From: a virus | IMG/VR virus record: IMGVR_UViG_3300020183_000141 | Location: 1 to 45,651 of that record | Length of the DNA: 45,651 bases | Reading direction: 5' to 3' (one strand) | Part shown: positions 35,506 through 41,331 of the stretch, piece by piece | Numbering within the stretch: the first letter of the stretch is position 1 | Layout: every line of letters begins with the position of its first letter | The notes under the pieces: model-generated | Seen by the model: the letters and a program-made list of their open reading frames with translations, nothing else | Databases searched by the model: none | Told to the model about the DNA's origin: nothing | Made by a program: the position numbers and the translations under genes

Positions 35506-35897
35506 ATACTGATATAAAAGAAATAGATTTATCTTATTGGGGAGGGTTTATGGATGGAGAAAGCAGTATAAAGCTTTACAAAAGAGCCAAAAAAAATTCA
35601 ATTGGAAAAATTTATGATTGTTATGAACCTAAAATAGAAGTTACAAATACGGATATTTTATTAATTGAGCAAATGATAAAAACTTTTAAAATTGGTTATA
35701 TTTATTTAGATAAACCAAGAACAACAGAAAAAGGAACAATATGTAAACAAATAGCAAGATGGATTGTGACTTATCAAAACGCATATCATATTGCAAAAAT
35801 TATGTTACCTTATCTTAGAGAAGTTAATAAGAAAAAAGGTGCTGAGGACATAATTAATTATTACGAAACAAGAGTTGGAAAACCAAAAATAAAATGA
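35502..35897 (+). CDS. LAGLIDADG-like homing endonuclease (single motif)
   Basis: This 131-residue protein contains YWGGFMDGESSIKLY near residues 12-26, a form of the LAGLIDADG helix with the catalytic acidic residue (D18). The following region (YEPKIEVTNTDILLIEQMIK) resembles the strand-rich half of these enzymes. With a single motif it would act as a homodimer and cut a specific DNA site. It is linked by ATGA overlaps to the genes on both sides and so sits inside the translation train, not in an intron. Confidence 0.6.
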   Translation: MNTDIKEIDLSYWGGFMDGESSIKLYKRAKKNSIGKIYDCYEPKIEVTNTDILLIEQMIKTFKIGYIYLDKPRTTEKGTICKQIARWIVTYQNAYHIAKIMLPYLREVNKKKGAEDIINYYETRVGKPKIK

Positions 35898-36031
35898 AAT
35901 ATACTTTTATATTTTTATTATTAGTTAGTTGCTCAAAAGATATATCTTTTGACCCTACAACAACTATTGGTAAAGAATTAATAAAGTTTTTGTATAACGA
36001 ATCTACAAAAGAAGGACCGGTAATGGAATGA
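35894..36031 (+). CDS. Tiny lipoprotein (45 aa)
   Basis: An ATGA overlap opens a 45-residue frame whose start, MKYTFIFLLLVSCSKD, is a lipoprotein signal peptide with an LVSC lipobox (C13). The mature part is about 33 residues. An outer-membrane lipoprotein of this size could be a spanin component (Rz1-like), since no other spanin was found in the window. It overlaps the nuclease gene by four bases. Confidence 0.55.
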   Translation: MKYTFIFLLLVSCSKDISFDPTTTIGKELIKFLYNESTKEGPVME

Positions 36032-36714
36032 AATGGAATAAAATATACGAGTACCCAAAGTCTACGCGCTCCTTAGTCAAGGATGAAAGGCATTATGAGA
36101 TTGGATCCTTGAAGCTCCCTTCTGTGACCACAATCTTGAGTGCTACGGCAAGTGTCGAGAAGCGAGAGTCTTTGCAGAAATGGAAGGATAAGATAGGCGA
36201 GTTAGAAGCAGAGAGAGTCAAGCAGCGAGCGGCGAGTAGAGGCACTGCAATGCATAGTTATTTAGAAATGCATTTAAATGGTGAAAATTTACTAGATCTA
36301 ACCATCGAGGGGCTAGAAGCGAGGAGCATGGCAGAAACTATTATTAAACAAGGACTAGGTGATTTACAGGAAATATGGGGCAATGAAGTTGTCTTATACT
36401 ATCCAGAACTATATGCAGGACAAACTGATTTATGTGGTGTGTACCAAAATAGAGACAGTATTATTGACTTTAAACAATCAAATAAACCGAAGAAAGATGA
36501 ATGGATTGAAGATTATTACTTACAGGGAGCAGCGTATGCTACAGCTCACGATTGTATTTACAATACTAACATAGAACAAACGGTGATCTTAATGTGTACA
36601 CCTGATAATTATTTTCAAAGGTTTATAGTTAATGGACAAAGGTTCAAAAATTACAAATCAGAATGGTTGAGAAGGGTTGATAAATACTACAACTTAAAAA
36701 ATAGTGTTGCATAA
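36028..36714 (+). CDS. PD-(D/E)XK exonuclease (RecB/Cas4-like)
   Basis: This 228-residue protein contains GTAMHSYLE (H76), YPELYAGQTDL (D134) and IIDFKQS with D147 and K149, plus the downstream YLQGAAYA helix typical of this superfamily. It would degrade or trim DNA in recombination or packaging. The first 60 codons (36060-36230) are richer in G+C than neighbouring genes. The start is ATGA-linked to the lipoprotein gene, and a strong hairpin follows the stop. Confidence 0.8.
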   Translation: MKWNKIYEYPKSTRSLVKDERHYEIGSLKLPSVTTILSATASVEKRESLQKWKDKIGELEAERVKQRAASRGTAMHSYLEMHLNGENLLDLTIEGLEARSMAETIIKQGLGDLQEIWGNEVVLYYPELYAGQTDLCGVYQNRDSIIDFKQSNKPKKDEWIEDYYLQGAAYATAHDCIYNTNIEQTVILMCTPDNYFQRFIVNGQRFKNYKSEWLRRVDKYYNLKNSVA

Positions 36715-36721
36715 ATGTCAC

Positions 36722-36756
36722 AATTAAGGCAGAATTATGTTTTTTGCCTTAATTTT
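36722..36756 (+). terminator. Terminator after the nuclease gene
   Basis: A perfect 10-bp stem (AATTAAGGCA / TGCCTTAATT, 36722-36731 and 36745-36754) has a 13-base T-rich loop and is followed by TT. It lies just after the stop at 36714 and marks the end of the micro-gene train. Confidence 0.55.
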
Positions 36757-36766
36757 GCCACAATGT

Positions 36767-36904
36767 TCTACGTTTTTGATGTTAAATAAGTAATTGATTT
36801 ATATACACTTTTGTTAAAATCTGTAGAAAACGTAGACAAAACGTAGAGTGTTAAGTCATTGTTCTATATAGAGAATTTAGTACTTTTCTACGTTTCTACG
36901 GATT
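36767..36904. repeat. Iteron-like AAAACGTAGA/TCTACGTTTT cluster
   Basis: Five copies, some partial, of TCTACGTTT or its reverse complement lie within 138 bases: 36767-36776 (forward), 36827-36836 and 36838-36847 (reverse, adjacent), 36887-36896 (forward) and 36895-36904 (partial, overlapping the last). The surroundings are AT-rich. Clustered short repeats in both orientations fit protein-binding iterons of a replication origin, or operator sites. This stretch (36715-36962) has no gene. Confidence 0.5.
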
Positions 36905-36962
36905 TTTTCTATAAAAAATAAATTCATGTGTTAAAATATATAAAAAATCTCTAATATGTAGA

Positions 36963-37235
36963 ATGACAAGATTTGACTATGATTTATATAAGATATCTTG
37001 GGAAGATATATGTAGTGATTCAGGATGGGCTACTGATCTTGAATTTGACAGAATGAACGTAAGCCATTGTATTTCAATAGGTTTTATTTATAAACAAACT
37101 AAAGATTATGTTTGGATCTTTTCAAGCTATGAGATAGACAATCTGGGCGAAATTACATACGGAGATCGTACTGTAATACCCGCAAATAACATCAAATCAA
37201 TGGAGAAAATCTATGGCAAAAAAACCAAAGAATGA
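36963..37235 (+). CDS. Hypothetical protein (90 aa)
   Basis: This protein is not recognised. It is acidic at the start (MTRFDYDLYKISWEDICSDS), with two Cys residues, then a beta-strand-like middle (HCISIGFIYKQTKDYVWIFS) and a basic end. No clear ribosome site lies upstream; the iteron cluster is just before it, so it could be an autoregulated early gene. It overlaps the next small gene by 23 bases. Confidence 0.55.
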   Translation: MTRFDYDLYKISWEDICSDSGWATDLEFDRMNVSHCISIGFIYKQTKDYVWIFSSYEIDNLGEITYGDRTVIPANNIKSMEKIYGKKTKE

Positions 37236-37362
37236 AAGTATCCAAGATATCATCGATAGAATCGAAGAAGACCTTATAACTTTAAGGGATAAGGTTGATG
37301 AATTAGAAGATCACGATTGTGATTCTGATTCAGATTCGGATGATGATGATTCAGAAGAATAG
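37213..37362 (+). CDS. Small acidic protein with Asp/Ser tail (49 aa)
   Basis: An ATG at 37213, overlapping the end of the 90-residue gene, opens a 49-residue frame: a basic start (MAKKPKNESIQDIIDRIEED), a helix (LITLRDKVDELED), then an acidic low-complexity tail of Asp and Ser (DSDSDSDDDDSEE). Its 3' end overlaps, in antisense, the tail of the small terminase gene by 52 bases. The role is unknown. Confidence 0.5.
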   Translation: MAKKPKNESIQDIIDRIEEDLITLRDKVDELEDHDCDSDSDSDDDDSEE

Positions 37363-37856
37363 TTAATTTTTTTATTTTTAACTTCTTTCTTTAAATCATC
37401 TAATACAACACCCTCTAGGATCGGTGAGTACTCGTTTATGATTTCTTTCATACGAGCCTCTAACTGTTCTGCAGTAAGATCTTCTAACTTACCGGTCCTA
37501 ATAATCTTTTGTTCCACGTACAGCCCAGCAGCCTTGCCTCTAGCAACTTCAGCATTAACAGCAGCTGACCAAGCCTTTGATTCTCTTGCGTTGTCTCTAA
37601 GTTTTGCAAGTTCTGAAATGTGTCTTTCAAATGTAACATCATATTTTTTTTGATACTCCGTTCTTAGTTGTCCAATATATTGTACTACCAATGGATATCT
37701 TTTTGGGTTTTGTAATTCAGAAGCTCTAACTACAGCCGAATCTTGTTCGTATCCCGCAGCAATAGCACATTCTGTTGCAGTCTTTCTGCCTTCGTTTGTG
37801 ACCAACTCATATGCAAATTTCATTTGCATTTCTGTTAATTTCTTTGGTAATCCCAT
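37311..37856 (-). CDS. terS: Terminase small subunit
   Basis: The start at 37856 is chosen because MGLPKKLTEMQMKFAYELV opens the conserved DNA-binding block. An earlier in-frame start adds 44 unconserved residues. The 181-residue protein has GRKTATECAIAAGYEQDSAV and RASELQNPKRYPLVVQYI, the helix-turn-helix and linking helices of terminase small subunits, then a central coiled region. The C-terminal tail is Ser/Glu low complexity (SSESSSSESESES). It would recognise the packaging site and load the large subunit. It lies on the opposite strand from the large terminase, 5 kb away, which is unusual. Confidence 0.75.
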   Translation of the reverse strand: MGLPKKLTEMQMKFAYELVTNEGRKTATECAIAAGYEQDSAVVRASELQNPKRYPLVVQYIGQLRTEYQKKYDVTFERHISELAKLRDNARESKAWSAAVNAEVARGKAAGLYVEQKIIRTGKLEDLTAEQLEARMKEIINEYSPILEGVVLDDLKKEVKNKKINYSSESSSSESESESQS

Positions 37857-37894
37857 GACTAGACATTTAAGGTAATTTAGAGTAAAAAGCAAGT

Positions 37895-38122
37895 ATGCTA
37901 AAAGGAAAGATTTTAAGACAGATATTGGATAAGTTTCTGAAAAATTCAGAAGTTGCTGCAAACGCACGTGTACAAGTTTGTTTACCAAATGGAGAATTAT
38001 TTGATGTTACTGGATTGCAACTTATGGAAAATAAAATTATTGGTAACCGCGAATCTCATAGATTAGTCATTACAATAGATCGTGAAAAATGGACTATGGG
38101 CAAGGTTATGAAGAAGGTGTAA
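37895..38122 (+). CDS. Hypothetical protein (75 aa)
   Basis: This protein is not recognised. It reads MLKGKILRQILDKFLKNSEV with an early helix, followed by strand-like VQVCLPNGELFDVTGLQL and RLVITIDREKW. It is divergent from the small terminase gene, with a 38-base gap that must hold promoters for both. It overlaps the nuclease gene downstream by 34 bases. Confidence 0.5.
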   Translation: MLKGKILRQILDKFLKNSEVAANARVQVCLPNGELFDVTGLQLMENKIIGNRESHRLVITIDREKWTMGKVMKKV

Positions 38123-38490
38123 TTACTTTGAAACCCGAACGAAAACTTTGGCAAAAAGTTAAAAAATTTATGCCTGAAATATCGTTCACAAGGCTAGAAA
38201 ATTTAAGTGGTTTTGGTACACCAGATCTATTGGCATATAACAAAAACCATACCTTTTTTACCGTTGAACTTAAAGTGACTAAAAGTAATTCGGTAAAGCT
38301 TTCTCCACATCAAATTAGCTTCCACGTGAAACATCCACACAATACTTTTATTCTAGTTTCTTCTGAAAGAGACTCGTCTCTCAAACTTTATGAAGGCTCC
38401 AGCATCCTGCAGCTCGCCGCTTGCGGCTTGAAGCTTGAAGCTTGCTGCTTGTCGCTTGAGGCTTGCTACGAAAAATTCCAGAGCTTGTAG
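38089..38490 (+). CDS. VRR-NUC/Holliday-junction-resolvase-like nuclease
   Basis: This 133-residue protein has GFGTPDLLAY (D46), FFTVELKV (E60, K62) and KLSPHQISFH (Q75), the PD-(D/E)xK core of VRR-NUC and related phage nucleases. It would cut branched or other structured DNA in recombination or packaging. Residues after about 108 (LQLAACGLKLEACCLSLEAC) are encoded by the GCTTGNN heptad array, so the original C-terminus was probably shorter and repeat spread changed it. Confidence 0.6.
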   Translation: MDYGQGYEEGVITLKPERKLWQKVKKFMPEISFTRLENLSGFGTPDLLAYNKNHTFFTVELKVTKSNSVKLSPHQISFHVKHPHNTFILVSSERDSSLKLYEGSSILQLAACGLKLEACCLSLEACYEKFQSL

Positions 38491-38524
38491 CTTGACGCTT
38501 GCAGCTTGATGCTTGTGGCTTGGC
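38419..38524 (+). repeat. GCTTGNN heptad repeat array A
   Basis: Seven consecutive units of GCTTGNN (GCTTGCG, GCTTGAA, GCTTGAA, GCTTGCT and so on) run from 38419 to 38467. After a 15-base break, six more run from 38483 to 38524. The last two bases of each unit vary freely. The first block covers the 3' end of the nuclease gene, and the second block begins inside it. Confidence 0.8.
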
Positions 38525-38575
38525 GCCTGGGGCTTAGTTCTCTGTGGCCTAATAGCTCCGAACCGCCCCGGCATG

Positions 38576-39181
38576 TTAGTGTTTACCATATGCAACGTTG
38601 TGAACGTTGCGATCCCAGCATGCCCTGCAGCTCAAGCATTTGTTATCCTGCTCCGCTGCTGGGCATGTCTTGTTTTCAGTCACTACACTGGAGGTATAAG
38701 GCCAGAAAGTTGGCGGGTTACCGTCAACCTTAGTTGCTGAAATTCTTATAATTAAATTAGCTGGTACTTCTTCAGGGGTCACCTGTTGCATGATACCAGC
38801 TTCTCGCGTTGGTAACCAGTGATTAACATCTGGCGTGAGCTTACAAACTTTAAATATCTTCTTAAGGTGATCTAGTGATTGGATATCTCCTGAATCATGC
38901 CATCTGAACCATTTAGACTTGTGGCGTAGGATCTGTGCAGCCATTGCCTGGACCCATAATGGATGATCAATTGCTTTTAATCTTTTGTATTGCGCTGCCT
39001 GTACATTTTTAAATACATAACAACCCTTCAGAGCGTAGCAGCCGTGACAGACAGTGCCTGGAATCTTTGCAAGCTTGCTGCCTGTTTTACATTCCTTTGC
39101 AGGTATCCCGTAGCTCCAGCCTGGCATCTTGGAAGGCTTTGATAATGTGCCTGTTATTTGATCTAATTCTGTTACTTTCAT
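38576..39181 (-). CDS. GP88-family phage protein
   Basis: This 201-residue protein matches the phage gene-product-88 layout: MPGWSYGIPAKECKTGSKLA, a CHGCYALKGCY cysteine block, then RWHDSGDIQS, LPTREAG and a second Cys cluster (CPAAEQDNKCLSCRACWD). The CxxC-rich ends suggest metal binding. The molecular function of the family is not known to me. It overlaps the small gene upstream by four bases, and the 3' end is convergent with the repeat array. Confidence 0.7.
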   Translation of the reverse strand: MKVTELDQITGTLSKPSKMPGWSYGIPAKECKTGSKLAKIPGTVCHGCYALKGCYVFKNVQAAQYKRLKAIDHPLWVQAMAAQILRHKSKWFRWHDSGDIQSLDHLKKIFKVCKLTPDVNHWLPTREAGIMQQVTPEEVPANLIIRISATKVDGNPPTFWPYTSSVVTENKTCPAAEQDNKCLSCRACWDRNVHNVAYGKH

Positions 39182-39393
39182 TTTATCTCTTCAATAAGTA
39201 TATCAACCTCTTCACTATCTACACTAAATATATCTAATACTTCATATTCTGTATCTTTTTCTGTAATTCCATTTTCTAAAAATTCCTCCCCTTTTGCTTC
39301 TCTATTGCCTTTTATAAATTTCTTATCTGATATTGTTATTTTAGCATTCATATCAAATTCTGTTAATTTATTTATTAATTCTTTTACTTTCAT
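39178..39393 (-). CDS. Hypothetical acidic protein (71 aa)
   Basis: This 71-residue protein is MKVKELINKLTEFDMNAKIT, then a loop and an acidic end (VDSEEVDILIEEIK). The opening is typical of small phage proteins near replication or accessory genes. It has four bases in common with the GP88-family gene and a promoter just upstream (39400-39427). Confidence 0.6.
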   Translation of the reverse strand: MKVKELINKLTEFDMNAKITISDKKFIKGNREAKGEEFLENGITEKDTEYEVLDIFSVDSEEVDILIEEIK

Positions 39394-39399
39394 ATATCC

Positions 39400-39427
39400 T
39401 ATATAATCCCTTATTTAACTTTGTCAA
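39400..39427 (-). promoter_or_regulatory. Sigma70-type promoter for the GP88 operon
   Basis: On the minus strand: TTGACA (39427-39422), 16 bases, TATATA (39405-39400). Heptad repeats lie directly upstream of the -35 box. Confidence 0.6.
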
Positions 39428-39429
39428 GT

Positions 39430-39478
39430 GCTTGTCGCTTGCTGCTTGTAGCTTGCAGCTTGCGGCTTGGAGCTTGGA
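39430..39478 (+). repeat. GCTTGNN heptad repeat array B
   Basis: Seven units of GCTTGNN fill 39430-39478, with no interruption. On the minus strand they read CAAGC repeats that separate the 3' end of the tRNA-Cys gene from the promoter at 39400-39427. Confidence 0.8.
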
Positions 39479-39548
39479 AGTGTTGCCCGGAATCGAACCG
39501 GGATAAGAGGTTTTGCAGGCCCCCGCGTAACCATTCCGCCACAACACT
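39478..39548 (-). tRNA. tRNA-Cys (GCA)
   Basis: The minus strand from 39548 folds as a 71-base cloverleaf. It has a 7-bp acceptor (AGTGTTG/CAACACT), a D arm with GGTTA, an anticodon loop CTGCAAA giving GCA, a short variable loop and a T arm with CCCGG TTCGATT CCGGG. The discriminator base is T, typical of tRNA-Cys. The base pair next to the anticodon loop is a C-A mismatch, and no CCA is encoded. It would supply Cys tRNA in an AT-rich host. Confidence 0.85.
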
Positions 39549-39549
39549 G

Positions 39550-39586
39550 TGGAGGACCCGCAGCGCTTTAAATGCGCCACAGGTCC
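39550..39586 (-). ncRNA. tRNA-minihelix-like element
   Basis: On the minus strand, directly 5' of tRNA-Cys, GGACCTG pairs with CGGGTCC (7 bp, one wobble). Inside is a GGCGC/GCGCT stem with a 7-base loop ATTTAAA, and a TCCA end follows. This equals the acceptor plus T-arm of a tRNA without D and anticodon arms. It could be a degenerate tRNA remnant or a real tRNA-like RNA. Confidence 0.45.
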
Positions 39587-39624
39587 ATGTTATTTGTAAA
39601 ATATTGCGTACCATAATGTAAATA

Positions 39625-39660
39625 GAATACACGCTAGAATAAAATCCGTAGCGTGTATTC
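39625..39660 (-). terminator. Perfect 12-bp hairpin
   Basis: Arms GAATACACGCTA (39625-39636) and TAGCGTGTATTC (39649-39660) pair perfectly with a 12-base loop, 15 bases after the end of the minus-strand gene at 39676. A terminator or processing signal upstream of the minihelix and tRNA is likely. Confidence 0.55.
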
Positions 39661-39675
39661 CAAAGATTTCAATCA

Positions 39676-40092
39676 TTACCAACTGCAATCGTAGGCGATG
39701 TCTTTACCAGCATTTAGCTGTTCTTTACACCAATCTATGAATTTTTTGTCTTGTTTTTTATATTCCGTAACCTGCTCTTCTTGGAACTGTTGTCCCCAGA
39801 AAAAACCATCGGAAGCAAAGTAATCATAATAATTGTTCTTATATGCCTCTTCCAAACGCTCAACCAACTCTTTTGTAATTTTTACACCACCTTGCCCACC
39901 ATTAAAGCCAAGATGTTGTAAATCATTCATAGAGTTATTTTCTTTATCTGGTGAATGACTACCATTATTTTTATTTTGGTCTTTAAATTCTACAGCCATA
40001 AACTTTTGCAATCTTGCATGTTTACGCCAATAAAATTCTTCCTTAACTCTTCCTTCTTCATCTCTGAAGCCTGCGTATTGGTCTAGTCCCAT
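39676..40092 (-). CDS. Conserved phage hypothetical protein (138 aa)
   Basis: The protein opens MGLDQYAGFRDEEGRVKEEF and has YWRKHARLQKFM, DGFFWGQQFQEEQV and a final IAYDCSW. I recognise the pattern from small phage and mobile-element proteins of unknown function. It has no clear catalytic motif. A strong promoter lies 29 bases upstream. Confidence 0.6.
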   Translation of the reverse strand: MGLDQYAGFRDEEGRVKEEFYWRKHARLQKFMAVEFKDQNKNNGSHSPDKENNSMNDLQHLGFNGGQGGVKITKELVERLEEAYKNNYYDYFASDGFFWGQQFQEEQVTEYKKQDKKFIDWCKEQLNAGKDIAYDCSW

Positions 40093-40120
40093 ATTATACC
40101 TTTCTGTTAGTTTATATCCT

Positions 40121-40149
40121 ATATTATCCTACTATTATTACAATGTCAA
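40121..40149 (-). promoter_or_regulatory. Sigma70-type promoter
   Basis: On the minus strand: TTGACA (40149-40144), 17 bases, TAATAT (40126-40121), upstream of the gene at 39676-40092. The -35 box sits in a CAAGCCAC/GTGGCTTG hairpin (8-bp stem). Confidence 0.6.
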
Positions 40150-40171
40150 GCCACTTGTTGCTTGTGGCTTG

Positions 40172-40239
40172 GTCCCTGGGACTCGCGTGTCCCAGGGGTT
40201 ATTCTTAAACGATCGGATCCATTACACGTAACACGTGTA
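40172..40239. promoter_or_regulatory. Intergenic hairpins in the 40093-40382 gap
   Basis: This 290-base gap holds a GC-rich 9-bp stem (CCCTGGGAC/GTCCCAGGG, loop TCGCGT, 40174-40197) and a 7-bp palindrome TACACGT/ACGTGTA (40223-40239). It also has a CAAGC-type fragment at the left edge and promoters facing out in both directions. The hairpins could be terminators or operator sites. No gene is seen. Confidence 0.45.
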
Positions 40240-40321
40240 GCAGTATTGCTCTTTTATTTTAGTAATAACGCATTTGTTATTTAAAAAAATAATCCATAAG
40301 AATATATCCTATATAATCCTA

Positions 40322-40352
40322 TTGACATTAAAGTCAAGGTATGAAATAAAAT
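40322..40352 (+). promoter_or_regulatory. Sigma70-type promoter for 40383
   Basis: TTGACA (40322-40327), a 19-base gap and TAAAAT (40347-40352), with a weaker choice of AATAAA at 17 bases. It is 30 bases before the start at 40383, which has an AAAGAGGTATAAA ribosome site. Confidence 0.5.
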
Positions 40353-40382
40353 AATTCTAACTAACAATGAAAGAGGTATAAA

Positions 40383-41327
40383 ATGACTAAAGCAAGACTA
40401 AATACTGATATAAGAAAAAAGATTGGTGGTTTAATCTTATCTCATTTTGAGAACGAGAAAACTACTGAACTTGAAAACTTTGTATCAGCAAAAGAGGATA
40501 TTGATGTTGCTTACAATAGAGCATTTAAGTTAGCGACTACTATTGTGCAACGAGCATATCCAAAGAGTGATGTTGCAACCTTACAAGCATTTAAAAAAAA
40601 ATATGGCAATGCGTGTGATGTTGTAGCTAAAGACAGTTGTTTTTATTTTGCTAATACCGAAATGAAAAAAAATAATTATAGTGATGATGATGTTGCAGAA
40701 CATTTCAATTTCAAATTGGACGCAAGTATGAACGGACGATTTGACAGTATGGACTTTGGCATTGCATACTATCGTGATGAGTTAAAACAAAATGGTATCA
40801 ATCCAGAAATAACAATCCAAAACAAAGCACAAGACAATCGTAGCAATCCACATTGGACACAAGAGGTGGATAAGATTAAAAAATTTCTTGGCTACAATAA
40901 TGAGGACGGACTATATCAAGATTGGAAAAATAAATTTTCTCTTGATGTAATTGGTACAAGTTATTGCCGTTCAAGAACGATACCTTGTTTCAATAGTGAG
41001 TTTAACGAAATGAAAATGTTTAAACTTGCTAAAGAAAGTTTTGTTAATGCACATTACAATTGGGCTGAACATATTTTTAAAGATATGAGAGATGTTAATA
41101 ATGCTCTTAAAGATTATAAATATGTAAAAGACGCAATTGATTTATGTGGTGCATTGGGTTTAAATGTTAATGAGAATGAACTGCAAAGAACTGTTGGGGT
41201 ATCATTAACTATTTATCAACCTGAAAACTTGGCAAACCTTATTAAATCAAGACGAGCAAAACAAGATAACAGTAGTGTTATTGCTCAATTTAAAAAGGCA
41301 AGACAAGCACAAGTTGCATTAAATTAA
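40383..41327 (+). CDS. Hypothetical protein (314 aa), possibly nucleotide-modification associated
   Basis: The start is preceded by GAAAGAGGTATAAA. The protein begins MTKARLNTDIRKKIGGLILS and is helical and Lys/Asn-rich, with isolated Cys residues (about 74, 82, 196). The opening resembles Nmad5-type nucleotide-modification-associated phage proteins, but I cannot confirm this by eye. No catalytic motif is clear. It is followed by a promoter with an inverted repeat. Confidence 0.5.
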   Translation: MTKARLNTDIRKKIGGLILSHFENEKTTELENFVSAKEDIDVAYNRAFKLATTIVQRAYPKSDVATLQAFKKKYGNACDVVAKDSCFYFANTEMKKNNYSDDDVAEHFNFKLDASMNGRFDSMDFGIAYYRDELKQNGINPEITIQNKAQDNRSNPHWTQEVDKIKKFLGYNNEDGLYQDWKNKFSLDVIGTSYCRSRTIPCFNSEFNEMKMFKLAKESFVNAHYNWAEHIFKDMRDVNNALKDYKYVKDAIDLCGALGLNVNENELQRTVGVSLTIYQPENLANLIKSRRAKQDNSSVIAQFKKARQAQVALN

Positions 41328-41331
41328 TTGT

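Noticed and set aside
37857-37988. N-terminal extension of the small terminase
   Set aside because: The extension is hydrophobic and unlike terminase starts, and it would overlap the divergent gene at 37895. The start at 37856 begins the conserved block.
38506-38740. Two plus-strand frames antisense to the GP88-family gene
   Set aside because: They consist of low-quality Cys/Trp-rich translations opposite a recognisable gene, without ribosome sites.
38401-39480. CRISPR-like array
   Set aside because: The repeats are 7-base units with no spacers, so they are not a CRISPR array. No cas genes are present.
39550-39586. A complete second tRNA gene, possibly a UAA suppressor or Leu tRNA
   Set aside because: The 7-base loop could be read as an anticodon loop, but there is no D arm or separate T arm. 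Only the acceptor and one hairpin exist, so it was kept as a minihelix-like element.
39368-39632. Two minus-strand frames running through the tRNA-Cys gene and heptad array B
   Set aside because: Their translations are products of repeat and tRNA sequence (KLQAASCKLQAAS). They lack conserved features and the tRNA explains the region.
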